Positions 1 through 11,013 of a stretch of 64,000 bases of DNA are shown here, in pieces. Source of the stretch: Emergomyces orientalis (lineage: Eukaryota; Ascomycota; Eurotiomycetes; Onygenales; Ajellomycetaceae). The notes beneath the pieces are model-generated. The model searched no databases. It saw only the letters and a program-made list of their open reading frames with translations, and was not told the DNA's origin. The position numbers and the translations under genes are program-made. The stretch is from positions 310,001 through 374,000 of the forward strand of contig MOWL01000092.1 of NCBI GenBank assembly GCA_002110485.1. Direction: 5' to 3'. Numbering within the stretch: the stretch's first letter is position 1; each line of letters opens with the position of its first letter.

Positions 1-815
1 TGCTTTAGTCTATATCTCCCGGCTTATTGACGTAAGTAATTTGTTTATCTACCTTTTATTTCTTCCCAAGGTAAACTGAGCATGGCACATCACTGGTTTG
101 CGGCCCAATCATTGACTGCGCATGGTTACAAGCTCCCTCAAGCAGCTAGTCATATGATGTTTTCTTCCTTCCGTTGCTCCAATAATTTTCATAGCAAAAC
201 TTGTTCCCGCCATTGATCTGATCCAAATTTATTCATTTAATTATGATTATCCCATGGCCCGTCCACGCGCTCCTGGCATAAGCCTGGGATGTTTATTGAT
301 GGGATTGCATAGCTGTTTCAGCTTTTGGGTCTGACCTCCTTCTACTTGAACTTCCAGCGGGATGTTCGCCGCCAGCTTTGTTTCAAGTTTGGGTTTTCCC
401 GTTTGGCCTTTGGACATTTGGGCTTTGACAAAGGCTTTCTCAAGCAAACGAAAAAAAAAGCTTCTCGTAGCTTTTCGAGCGTGGTCACTGCGCGCCAGGC
501 GCGAAGAAACAACAACCTCGGTCATATAAATATATATATAAATGGGGAAGGTATACACGATAATAAAATCAAGTCATGTTGAACGATAAAATCGGAATGT
601 CTATAACTAGGGGCGGGTATTATATTTCTATCAAACAGTGACAAAGGAAACATCAAACTCTAGCGCCCAAATCTAGTGAATTTTTTGATCCCGCCCACTG
701 TCTAAGTAGGTGTGGGAGATAACCACACCACGTCAAGATGCGGCCGATATGTTTATTGTAAAACTTATCCGATGAGTGTAGTATTGGGTCTCCTTCGAAA
801 TCAAATCGTTCCGAG
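1..815. other. Intergenic, left edge
   Basis: No supported gene. Two overlapping opposite-strand open frames at 247-582 have no recognisable domain and look like chance. A short TA-rich run lies near 526-542. The segment is the 3' flank of the resolvase gene. Confidence 0.5.
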
Positions 816-2087
816 TCAATTGCTTATCTTCGACAAGACAGCCTCAAGCCCACAACGAGCGATTTTTTGCCGTGTATTCTGCCACTCTAACCATGTCATG
901 CCCTGTAGCAAGCAATCAGCGAGGTCATCAAGTTTTTCAATCTCTAATGTTTGCAAGTCATCAGTTGCAGAGTGAGAGGTCTTATTAGAAGAAGACGTTA
1001 GCATGGCAATATCTCCACCTGCTATTGCCTTTTTTCCTTTTGTCTTCTTTCCCCATTTAGTTAAGTAGGCATTGACTACCTTACGCATCTGGCCATCGTC
1101 GCCGAATTGTATGCTGATATGATCGCCTAGGCCTGTCGATCGAGTACCGCTGGTGGCGGATCCAGTACATGACGAAAGGAGTTTTCCAATTCGATCTATT
1201 TTAATTTGCTTGCGTCTATTCGAAGACATTGATTCGGATATTTTTCTCGTTGATGGGATCTCTGTCCTTTTGCCTTTCAGGTGCAAGTCGAAGTCGTCTT
1301 CATCCATCCAGTACCTCATTACCCGCTGAGGTTCCACACCTTGAACGACAATGTTGGCTACTTCGCCTTTCCGCTCCTGTTGTATTGCACGCAGAACAGC
1401 ATAAAGCATTCCTTCAAAGACACCGACTCGAATGGTCCATTCCTGGACAGAACTACCTCCACCCGATCGAAATCGTTGCCTTTCAATAAGGATGTGTGTT
1501 GGTTTATATGTGGCGAGGAGAGATGACATGAGAGTGTATGCGTGTGTAGCGTAGAGTTTGGGAGCAAATGATTCTTTCTCTTTTTTTCCCTTTTCCTTCA
1601 CGTTTCCGTCCTCTTGGTCAACCTCAAGTATACCGAGTGCTTTCGATTTGCGCTTTTTAGCTGGCTTGGTTTTAGTTTTCATTTCTTCACCCATGTGAAA
1701 ATCTAAAACTTGTTTGTTTGATGTCGAATTCGACACAAAAGAAGGAACGGATAAGCGACACCATGCGTTTAAAATAGGAGATTTCAACTCCCCGGACGGA
1801 GTCCGGCCGGCGCGGCCAGGCGGAACCACCAAGTGGGAAAACGCTAAATTTCGAATGCCCATGTCAATACTTAGGATACTCACCGCCTTCTTGTCGTTCA
1901 GTGACGGTTTTTCTTGGCTAGCATTTTGGGCCACATCTCGTGGTTCGCCGTTGAGAACTTGATCCAAACGCTCTACCAGGACCGTTTTGGTACCTGAAGA
2001 CAATGTTCCCGTTAGAGAAGCAAGGCGTTGAAGCTGGCGCACTTTAAGGGAAGGTAGCCATGTCGCAGGAGGCGTGGGAGGGGCCAT
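816..2087 (-). CDS. cce1: Mitochondrial Holliday-junction resolvase (Cce1/Ydc2 family)
   Basis: Predicted 423-aa cruciform-cutting endonuclease that resolves recombination junctions in mitochondrial DNA. Residues about 10-45 look like a SAP-type DNA-binding helix pair (LKVRQLQRLASLTG). The RNase H-like resolvase fold starts with SILSIDMGIRNLAFS, whose Asp is the first catalytic acid. A Glu follows in HILIERQRFRS, and late acids sit in LDDLADCLLQGMTW; this D/E/DD layout is the family signature. Fungal members typically carry a basic, low-complexity insertion, seen here as a Lys/Glu-rich stretch around residues 135-175. It is a single exon starting with MAPPTPP. The upstream 2088-4934 region is gene-free. 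Family identity is strong; mitochondrial location is inferred from the family. Confidence 0.9.
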   Translation of the reverse strand: MAPPTPPATWLPSLKVRQLQRLASLTGTLSSGTKTVLVERLDQVLNGEPRDVAQNASQEKPSLNDKKAVSILSIDMGIRNLAFSHLVVPPGRAGRTPSGELKSPILNAWCRLSVPSFVSNSTSNKQVLDFHMGEEMKTKTKPAKKRKSKALGILEVDQEDGNVKEKGKKEKESFAPKLYATHAYTLMSSLLATYKPTHILIERQRFRSGGGSSVQEWTIRVGVFEGMLYAVLRAIQQERKGEVANIVVQGVEPQRVMRYWMDEDDFDLHLKGKRTEIPSTRKISESMSSNRRKQIKIDRIGKLLSSCTGSATSGTRSTGLGDHISIQFGDDGQMRKVVNAYLTKWGKKTKGKKAIAGGDIAMLTSSSNKTSHSATDDLQTLEIEKLDDLADCLLQGMTWLEWQNTRQKIARCGLEAVLSKISN

Positions 2088-4934
2088 ATATCCTCAGGCC
2101 TTTTTTGTATGTAAGGCGCGGCAGGGGGAATGTGGAATACTTTGCGAATATTCTGCGGGTATGTACTTATTTGTTGGATAAATGAAAGACAAGTCGCCTT
2201 GTGTATGTCACAGCATCACGCCGTCCTTGCCACCTTAGAGGATGGGAAATATAAAGTGAAGAGGCAGTGGAAATTTCTGGCATAGATTTTCATGGAATGT
2301 TGGTTTTCTCTCCCGGAAGAAACTGATGTTGAGAATCTGGCAGTGAAACCAGCCAGCTACCTACGGCCTTGGGTCAGCAGTTGGTTTTCTTTCCCTGGGT
2401 CATTATTATTTCACTAACCACTTCATTTCCCCACTTTCAATTATCATAATTTTCTAGTGCTTTTCTCTCTCTTTCGCTAGACGCGAAGTGGTAGTTTAAG
2501 TCTGCATTTCGCGAACATAATGTAGGAGCTGTGGGTTTCCTAGTACGGACTAGCGCCCCGCACACAGCATATAGTTAGCCCCCAGTAGAGAGCTGCCAAT
2601 ACAACCACTCAACACATAAACATAAACATAAGTTCCTATTACGCGCGCGTCTCCCACGCGGCTAGCTTCATAGTTTCCCTTTAGGTAGTCTTTCCACCCA
2701 CCAAGCCAATTGCAGCTTGTGGCGCCATTTCTATGTGGAGGAAAACTATTGCCCTTATGAAGGTGCGTGCTCGAGTGATTGTATTCACCTGAGACTAACT
2801 GGTTTGGAAAAGGTTAGTTGGGACCCCTGAGAATCTCCACTGGTGAAAAACATCATGGGAATTTTTTGCGATTTTTTTCCTTTCGCGCCACCGTTCAATA
2901 CAGCTTGATTCGGGCGGAAGGGTGTGTTCAAGATTGAGTTTTTCTGATTTAGGTTACACGCCCTAGTTACTGTTCTAATATACGTCCGATCCCTTGCCCA
3001 GCTGAATAATCGCTCCCTTCGAACATTCAAAGGAGCAGGAGATTGCTTAGGCTGGCCGAATCACTTCGTGAGCGAGTTCAAACTGAACTAACTGTTCCCT
3101 CCAGGGTGGCACAATTATCAAGTGTCTGGGAAAATTATGCTGCAAACGTTACTCTCGCGTCGCCTCGCATTAAACGAGTTTCGAAGCCTCCATTGGCGCT
3201 CACAGATGATTAACAAATAACGTCTTGGTATGGAAATTTTTGATCTCGGATCTAACCCTGGGTTTCTTATTATACGTACTTTCAGCAGCAATGGACGTAC
3301 TGAGTTAAAACCTTACCTTCCCCTGAACGCATAGTCCTTCACCGCATTCAATGTTTCAAGTCAATATCCGCCGTAACCTCCATCATGAATCTTCTACGGT
3401 TGGGAATCTCTTCTACCTGGTCGGAAGTAGTAAATTCTTAGTATGGACGTTGCCATTAAAATAACCTCCATGGATCAGGTCTTGTCGTTATTTCGAAATA
3501 TCTAGATTTACCGGTCGGCAGGAACATATGTGTTGGCCGAAGAAACTTGTTTCATATGGCGCTGAACGACTGTTTTCCATGTGAATGGAATGGACGGGCC
3601 AAGTAAAGCACCATCCCGCTTTGAACATCAAGCAGAGCCCGGAAAGCCAGGAAAGGAGGGCGAAATGAAATACCGCTATGACAAGGTTCAACAGGGTAAA
3701 AGAACTCGGAATAATCCGCCTAATTTGAAAGGTATGCTGCATATGATAGCCTATTGAGAGAGATGTCCCCATACCTTCCTTGGATTTCACTGTTAACAAT
3801 TATTGCAAATTGCTAATGTTCTATCCGCAAGAAAAAACTCGCGCAGCCAGTGATGGCGTGTCATACTTTGTATGAAGAGGAAAACAAACGAATTTGGGTC
3901 AGAAACCATTAGTGCACTCGAACGTCGATGGGCGCCTCGGCGTACCGCTAGATGGACAGTATCTAAAAGAGGATATATTATCGAACTGGCAGCTAGGGTA
4001 AAAAGGACATCCTTAGAAGCAAAAGGCATCCAAAGCAGAAAACCATTAATACAGAACAAATCCTGGCACAATGTTGTCCGGATTATTTAAATATAACATC
4101 TCTCAATGCAAGATGCCAGCCTTAGCCGGTGTCGCTTTCAATCAAGTCCAATATCTGGTTTAATCTGACTGTCATATCGAACCTGTTCATCATTTGCCAA
4201 TTATCGATAGCTTGAACTGGTCAAAATTATTTCCCAGAAAATTGGCCAGGACATGAAACCAGAGGGAGCAGTTTGCCCTAGTTCCCATGTCATTCGCTGT
4301 ACCTTTGGCTGGATTCACAGCTCCAGGCAAACTTTGAGAACAAAAACATTTGGCAAAGAAAAGTCAATAATGGCATTAAAATTCAAGAATCAAAGCCCTT
4401 GATTTGAATCAACTTTGTTAAAATATAGTCGACGTCCGAATTTAAAAGTATTTGTTGACCTTGAGGAGGTGCTCAGGTAAATTCCGAAAACGCAAGGATA
4501 TATTGAAGCTGCACAATCTACCTGGCTAAACTCCAGCGGGTTGGTCAAACGCCAGCTAGAACCCAGTCAAAAAGCAGTGCTTCACTCATGCCAGCAAGGG
4601 AGCTATTATATGGGCCTATGAAACACTACAATTTCGTGCCCCGCAAGCGCTCCTTGTCAACAGCGGGTATTGATTTGTCGCACTAGGAAACCCTTCATAC
4701 GAAATACCCCGCGGCGCACAGCCCCAGCAATGAGAAATATTTTGTCCTCGAATTTACTAGATTTATTTGTTGAGTTTCTCTATCATTCTTGCGAAACTGA
4801 CCACTCCCTTTTTTTGTTGAGTGTTTATATTTTTCTCTGAGTCGCGAAGACTACGTGTGCCCAACTTACCGCGCTCTTTGACCAGGGTCAAGTGCTTGCT
4901 CCACTCTCCGAACCAAAGCTATAAAATCAACACC
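2088..4934. other. Gene-poor spacer upstream of trehalase
   Basis: About 2.8 kb with no convincing gene. Short open frames at 2785-3030 (-), 3488-4071 (-) and 3872-4090 (+) overlap on opposite strands, lack recognisable domains and show no clear splice partners. Probably contains the promoters of the resolvase (-) and trehalase (+) genes. Confidence 0.4.
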
Positions 4935-7520
4935 ATGAAGGAGGATAACACTCCAGTGATAGTTCCCCTCACCGACCGTGGTTTCAGCCACACAGTCCAC
5001 GAATTGAGAAAGTCCTCATCCATTGTAAGCAACAGCGTTCCCAGCAGGCACTGTTTGATCCCCTTGAGCTAGATCTAGGACCAATCGACGTGTCTTCATT
5101 TTCGGTCTATTCTCTTTATTTTATGCATCTATAATCCTCAGCAGGCTTGGTGCCTGACTGTGTCTCTGATCATCATCTTTAAGATTTGTAGTAGCGCTAA
5201 TACTTTGAGCAGCCAGCAATCCCAAAGCAGGTTCTTGTGCCGCGCACACGTCGAGGAAGCCACGGTTAGTTTCCTATTTTCACCGTACTTTTTTTTGCTC
5301 TGCAACATTTCTGACTGGGAACACAGATGAAGGTTCACTTCCTCCTGTTTTTAAGGTTTGGGTGGACGATGCCATGAAAAGCTTGCTTGATCAAGAAGAC
5401 ACGGACAAGAATTTGCAGATTACAATTCTTGACAATGGGCCAAAGGTCGGAGAGATGACCACATATCTTGTATATATGTTTGAAGAATAGTAACTTGCTA
5501 AACCCAACCTAGGTGGTCTCTCTGGGAACCCTGCTCTCCGACGGCGGCCGGACTCGTGAAATCCGTGGCACATACCTGCTTGCAAATCTCCTTGAAGAAC
5601 TACATTTGACCAAGGGGAAACATGCATCGAAGTTGATCCACTTCAGTGATGTCTCCGAAAATCCAGTTACGCGTATCAATCGCAAAATTAAGGACCAGTA
5701 CTGGAACAACTTGACCAGGCGGTTAGATGAGTCTATGATCGAGGCTGCTGCTCCTGACCCCAAGGACTGGAACGAGGACCCGCGCCCACGGATTTTTGTT
5801 CCATATGGTGAAGAGAGACTCTACGAATATTACTGCCAAGTTTCGAAGAAAAAGCCCGAATTAAAACTGGAGGTGCAGTACCTCCCTCAGGGAGAAGTTA
5901 CTGCTGAATTCGTCCATGGCCTTCGAGATCGACCAGGCTTGCTAGCTCTCGAGATGGACTATTCGAATCCAGATAAACTGCGAGGACTGCAGTTTATCGT
6001 TCCAGGTGGTCGATTTAATGAATGCTATTACTGGGATAGTTATTTTGCGTGCCTTGGTCTCCTGGAGGTCGGAAGGATTGACCTTGTCAGAGACATACTT
6101 AATAACTTTATATTCCAGGTGAAGCATTACGGTAAGATTCCAAATGCGAATCGGTCGTATTACCTCTGTAGATCGCAACCGCCATTTCTCTCGGATCTCG
6201 CTGTGCGAACTTTTGAAGGCATGGACAATAAGGAAGAGGCTACTAAAGTTTTGCGGACCGGGATTCTAGCAGCAATCAGGGAGTATTTCACCGTTTGGAT
6301 GTCAGAGCCGCGATACGATCCGGCCACTGGACTCTCGCGATTTAAGCCACCTGGTAAAGGTATTCCCTTGGAAGTCGAAGAAGGTCATTTCGATGCGGTC
6401 CTTTACAGCTATGCGGAAAAATACTCCTGTACAATTCCTGAGTTTATTAAACATTATAACTCTGGGAAACTAAAAGAGCCAGAACTAGACGAATACTTCA
6501 TGCATGACAGAGGAGTGAGAGAATCGGGACATGATACATCGTCAGTGAGCTATTTTGCTTTCGAGACCAATCTGATTTAATTTTTCCGTAACAGTGCTTA
6601 CCTATGTCATGCAGTTATCGATTCGACCAAGGCTGTGCGGACCTTGCCACCGTGGACCTGAATTGCCTCCTATACAAGTACGAAAATGATATAGCCTGGG
6701 CCATCAAAACTGTTTTCAACGACAAACTCCCTATCCCCGCCGAATGGCGTACGCCAGACATGAAAGATGACCACGTTGAAACATCCGCATCCTGGCTTCA
6801 ACGTGCCAACCAGCGCCAGGAGCGTGCAAACAAATACCTCTGGGACCCCGAACAAGGAATGTACTTCGACTACAACACAAGGACCCATAAGCGCACCACC
6901 TACGAATACGTGACAACCCTCTATCCGCTTTGGTGCGGCATGGCCAGCCGTGAACAAGCCGAGTCCCTCGTCGTTAGAGCATTACCCAAATTCGAATGCA
7001 TCGGCGGCCTCAGCACCAGTACCCAGAAGTCGCGCGGCCCAGTCAGCATGCCTCACCGGCCTCCAAAGCAATGGGATTTCCCCTTTGGGTGGGCTCCCCA
7101 TCAAGTGCTTGCCTGGGACGGGCTGAAGCGATACGGTTATGCCTGTGAAATGGAGAGGCTTGTATACCGCTGGCTGCAGCTCATGGTTCGGGTCGCAGTG
7201 AATTACCACGGGGCGATCGTGGAGAAGTATGATGTGACTCAGTTGGATAATCCGAGCCAAGTTGACGCAGAGTATGGAAATCAGGGACTGGATTTTAAAT
7301 ATGCGAATATTGAAGGGTGGGTGTCACCTCCATTTTTTGAATAGTTTGTTCTTATTTTCTTTTATCATTACTGACATCTTCGCCACGGTATAGCTTCGGT
7401 TGGAGTAATGCTAGTTTCTCATATGGGCTATCCCTGATCAAGCATCAGAAGCTAATGGTGAAAGCCCTGGGCCTCTGCGTTCCCTACGATGATTTAAAGA
7501 TGGAGAGCGCCCATCGCTGA
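4935..7520 (+). CDS. nth1: Neutral trehalase (GH37), six exons
   Basis: Cytosolic alpha,alpha-trehalase hydrolysing trehalose to glucose during germination and stress recovery. My exons are 4935-5024, 5231-5264, 5327-5445, 5513-6540, 6615-7316 and 7394-7520, which join in phase to about 699 aa. Exon 2 gives the PKA-type site RRGSHDE (Ser about 40). Exon 3 carries the calcium-binding segment DTDKNLQITILD. GH37 signature 1 is PGGRFNECYYWDSY (from about 245) and signature 2 is QWDFPFGWAPHQ. The family's catalytic acid and base fit Asp in ESGHDTSYR (about 422) and Glu in DAEYGNQG (about 643). The intron after 6540 needs donor GTCAGT instead of GTRAGT. The N-terminus is shorter than in typical TreB, and exon 1 is the least certain part. 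A phosphorylation- and Ca-controlled enzyme is inferred from the family. Confidence 0.9.
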
Positions 7521-8252
7521 TATTCATACCTCGCCGGCCATTTATCTTCCTTGGGGAAATTATGTATATGACCTTGTGTTTTGGCAAAATTTTGCAAGCA
7601 TTATACATTCCATCAGAACACGAATGTTAATGATGACGATTATGATGACCGTTCGTTGCATACGCTTAGATTGGACTTTTGGATAGAACGGCATGCCTAT
7701 GGCTCGGGATGCCTGCACTTTGAAATATTATGAGATTTTTTGTGGGGACCCTGTGCTTTAGGTTATTACTAACTTTCAAATGTTTTTCTTATACCAACCC
7801 TTCAAAAAATTTCCTCTTACGCATATATGTTATCATGATGAGGTGACAAAATTAGAAATATGGCTTGAGAAAATATATAGTCGCGTTGATTATACCAGCT
7901 AGTTGGCTTGCCCACTATGACATAATACAAAACTTTTATGAAGTGGGCAGGCATTTTATGGGCCCAGCGCATATGGAATAATTATCATCATGAAATAGAC
8001 AGGAATGCAGGCATCTTGCGCTGGTCGTTTGGGGAAAGAAACAATATCTGTGAATGTAAAACAAGTTGTTCCAAACAGAATCGAGCCACGAACAGAAAAT
8101 TCAGTTCGTTTATTCGCTAATAGTTATGTGTACAGTGCAAAAATACCTGTAGAATAGGCCAATAGAAGCATTGAATTGTCCCGCGGTTTGAATGAATTGG
8201 ATAAATGGTAAGTTAACTGGCCGACGAAGTTAAGTGGCGCCAGAGTTTAAGT
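7521..8252. other. Convergent intergenic region
   Basis: Separates the 3' ends of the trehalase (+) and the adenylyltransferase-like gene (-). AT-rich, no supported gene. Confidence 0.6.
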
Positions 8253-9623
8253 TTAGTTCTGACAAAGCGGATCACCGTGATGTTTATCGGACGGAAACGA
8301 TGATGCTGCAAGATCTTTGCAAACCACCATCCGGCATTTTTCGTGCCATGGCTCAATGAGATTTACCAGAGAATCTTTCTGCGATTCACCCAAGACTACT
8401 GTGTATTCCAAATGAGCACTATCATCTTCGTCATTCCCACCAATAATTGTTTTCAATTGTTGTGGAGGTTCGGCGATGTATATTAACTTCCAAGGGTTGA
8501 TTATGGTTGAGCCGTCAATGTTGTTGTGGAACCGAAGCTTGTTGCTTGCTGGTTGGGTTTTTGAGAACCGATCGCCTAGAATGCGCCAGTCAACGATCGA
8601 TTGCAAAAATCGTATCACTTCGTGAGTTGCTAGGTTCGAAGGAGATGGGAACGGCTGGATATCATCATCAACATCATCATCTAGGTTCAGGCTCTCTGGT
8701 GAACTTGCGCTGTTGGACTCAGCGAGCAATAGCGCGATGTTTAATTGGAGCTTTTGATTCAAATCTGCAAGAAGGGTATTTGATCCTTTCTCTTTCTTCT
8801 CCTCCTCTCTTCCAATTACCAGTACTCGCTGCCCTGCTACCTTGGTATCCATAGCATTTGCATCTGGGCTTGGCGACATCGCGGTTGGTAAAGTTTGCGA
8901 TAGCTGCCGCGTATTGAAACTCATCCCACCTGGTACCCGTTCCATCTCCCATATTCCACCCACTCGGGCCGAGAGACTACCATTCACCAGCGCCCTAAAC
9001 TGACGGTATAGCCGTTCCCCAGGCTCTCCCTCCGTCACGTACAGGTGAGACCAGTTCCTATCACATAGCGCGAGGATGGATAAGTCGACAATGCATGATG
9101 GGATAACGCGAGCGGGACGGACGAGAGTGTCGTAATTAAAGCCTTGGTCATAGCCTAGGAGAATGATGCGAATATCCACATTGTTGATCTTGGCTTTGCC
9201 TAGTGAGGACGTGTCTATAGAAGGCGTCTCTTGCTGCTTTTGCTCGTCACATAATGAGTAGATGAGAGCGTATGTGTACAGCAGGAGGTCCTGGACGGTG
9301 TGAAGGAGTGTTTCTTCGCATCCAGAGAATGTGCGTTGGTTTTGTCCTAGTGTATAGCCAGGATATGGAAGGGCTATGTCAAGGGATGCGTATGTGGAAG
9401 TGCGGGCGGATATGCGCCTGAGCTTTTGCAAGGCGGCGTTGAGTGGAGGGCGATAGGCGGCGTTGAGTGCAGCCGGGGAGGGAGGTTGCGGAGGTGGGGG
9501 AAGTAGGAGAAGCCCTAACATTGTATTGTTGGCCATTTGCAACATATTGCGCTGTGTTGCTCTTGTTCTGAAATGGTGTGTAGTTGGCAAAGGATTATCA
9601 TAAAAGAATGGAAATTGAACCAA
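8253..9623 (-). CDS. Pantetheine-phosphate adenylyltransferase-like protein without the nucleotidyltransferase motif
   Basis: Single-exon 456-aa frame. The likely start is an internal Met (MLQMANNTM, about 9545 or 9536), because homologues I recall begin with a hydrophobic Leu/Pro stretch such as LLLLPPPPQPPS. The N-terminal half (QDLLLYTYALIYSLC, VDIRIILLGYD, IVDLSILALCDRNWSHLYV) resembles the non-catalytic N-terminal region of fungal Cab4/CoaD-like enzymes of coenzyme A synthesis. Where those enzymes have GGTFDHLHxGH, this one reads AGQRVLVIGREEEKKEKG, with no HxGH. A later VVLGESQKDSLVNLIEPW could be the vestige of the GxxxDELL segment. If the match is right this is a catalytically dead or repurposed paralogue. 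Family assignment is from memory and moderate; the absence of HxGH is seen directly. Confidence 0.5.
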   Translation of the reverse strand: MVQFPFFYDNPLPTTHHFRTRATQRNMLQMANNTMLGLLLLPPPPQPPSPAALNAAYRPPLNAALQKLRRISARTSTYASLDIALPYPGYTLGQNQRTFSGCEETLLHTVQDLLLYTYALIYSLCDEQKQQETPSIDTSSLGKAKINNVDIRIILLGYDQGFNYDTLVRPARVIPSCIVDLSILALCDRNWSHLYVTEGEPGERLYRQFRALVNGSLSARVGGIWEMERVPGGMSFNTRQLSQTLPTAMSPSPDANAMDTKVAGQRVLVIGREEEKKEKGSNTLLADLNQKLQLNIALLLAESNSASSPESLNLDDDVDDDIQPFPSPSNLATHEVIRFLQSIVDWRILGDRFSKTQPASNKLRFHNNIDGSTIINPWKLIYIAEPPQQLKTIIGGNDEDDSAHLEYTVVLGESQKDSLVNLIEPWHEKCRMVVCKDLAASSFPSDKHHGDPLCQN

Positions 9624-11013
9624 AGGAAAACAGCCGAGAATCTGGCAGGGTTTCCAGCATCTTGGGTTGGGTGTTCTGTTTCTGCCGTGAGGGAGGGGTA
9701 TCTCCCTGTGTGTTTCTTTGTCACTTCATCCAATATCATTGCAGCCATATCCGTCATGTACTTCCGCGTTAGCGCCCAGGGCTGGGGCAAACCTTAGGCA
9801 TTGTTCGGGGCTCTAACCTAGCAACATGGTGCCTTTAAGCTTGGCTAGCCCATCCTTCAAGCGAGCAACGAGCCGAACAAGGGCGCAAGGGGAATCGTTG
9901 GATGTTGGCTTGTGTAGGTCGTTATTCCCAATTGCACCCCCCTTGGGGCTCGTCGAGTGCACGATCACTAACCACCCCCCAAGGCATCCGTCCATGCCGC
10001 CTGGCTGTCCGCTGGGTATTAATAATGGGGAATCCAGTCCAAGCCACAACAAAATTTTGTGGTTTTGGTTTCAATGGCAGATTGTTGTTGGCCCATGTCT
10101 TTCATGTTGTGGCTTGGGCGCTTTTATTAGTGTCCACGTCCATCCCGCACTATCGTCCCAGCGGGCCAGTGAAGTCAATGACGGGCTCCGCCGAGCCCCA
10201 CATCAGCTGTCGCTTTTGTGGGCAACTGGCCCTAGCCAAAGGGCAAGCAATCGTGTTTCTCATCCGTGGTGGGCCGTGGTTGCTGGCTTTCAGGAGATAT
10301 GGAGTCATCCGTGGGCTTTCAAGGCAAATGTCTGTTGAAAGTGCGCCTGCCTGCATGTTGTCAAGAAGTGTTCAACGATTCTTCGATTCTTCAATTGTGG
10401 GACCCCCTTAGCTGAGTACCCGACTACTCAGTGGAGGCTTCCTCCAGTCCACCAAATCCCTGCGCTTGCATGAACACGAGCGCATGCGTGATTATATTCT
10501 AGCTAGGAACAAGCTAGCTGCGACCTCCATTTTAAACATCTGCTGCCCAGTAACTACCAGTCAATTTCGAGCTTTGATCCATGCTGGGCTGTGGGGCTGT
10601 GAAGCGATGAAGGCTCCACGGCTCTCAAACATTGGTCGCGTTGGTTTCTCGGGGCTGACCAGCCGCAGAGCCTCCATTTTGACCGGCTCGCGCATATAAT
10701 ATACGTTTTGTGTTCAGGAACGCATCGCTGGAACCCAAATTATCTCCAAATCATCTGGAACGCACCCACATTTCGATCCTGTGCATTCGTCCCCCTTATA
10801 CCCTCCTGCAGCCTGTAGCGGATGAAGCCATTTGCAAAATGGCGACCGTGGATGTGGTTGAGATCACTGACACGATGACTGACAGTGTCATCGCCCATGA
10901 ACGAATACAGTCTGTTGCCCCTATACCCTCCAATAGTGGGCGTGGGATAGCGATTTCGCTAACACTACTTCTATAGTGGTCATGGAGAAAAAGTCACAGT
11001 AACAACAGATGCT
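9624..11013. other. Intergenic between divergent genes, with a GC-rich doubly open stretch
   Basis: Positions 9826-10411 are GC-rich and open in two plus-strand frames, but neither translation has recognisable domains or good coding texture. A frame opening with MATVDVVEITD at 10839 lies just before the CorA-like gene and could be its first exon. The only splice phase that fits would need a weak GC donor at about 10940 joined to 10977, so I leave it out of the CDS. Confidence 0.4.

Noticed and set aside
247..582. Overlapping opposite-strand frames of 85-103 codons
   Set aside because: No domains, no conservation clue, and they overlap each other; most likely chance.
3488..4090. Two minus-strand frames and one plus-strand frame, possibly a decayed element
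   Set aside because: No motif of transposase, reverse transcriptase or any family could be recognised.
9826..10411. Two long overlapping plus-strand frames (about 170 codons each)
   Set aside because: GC-rich DNA reduces stop codons by chance; the translations lack domain-like or secondary-structure texture.
10839..10976. First exon for the CorA-like gene starting MATVDVVEITD
   Set aside because: Both GT donors give the wrong phase; only a weak GC donor would fit, so it is noted but not included.
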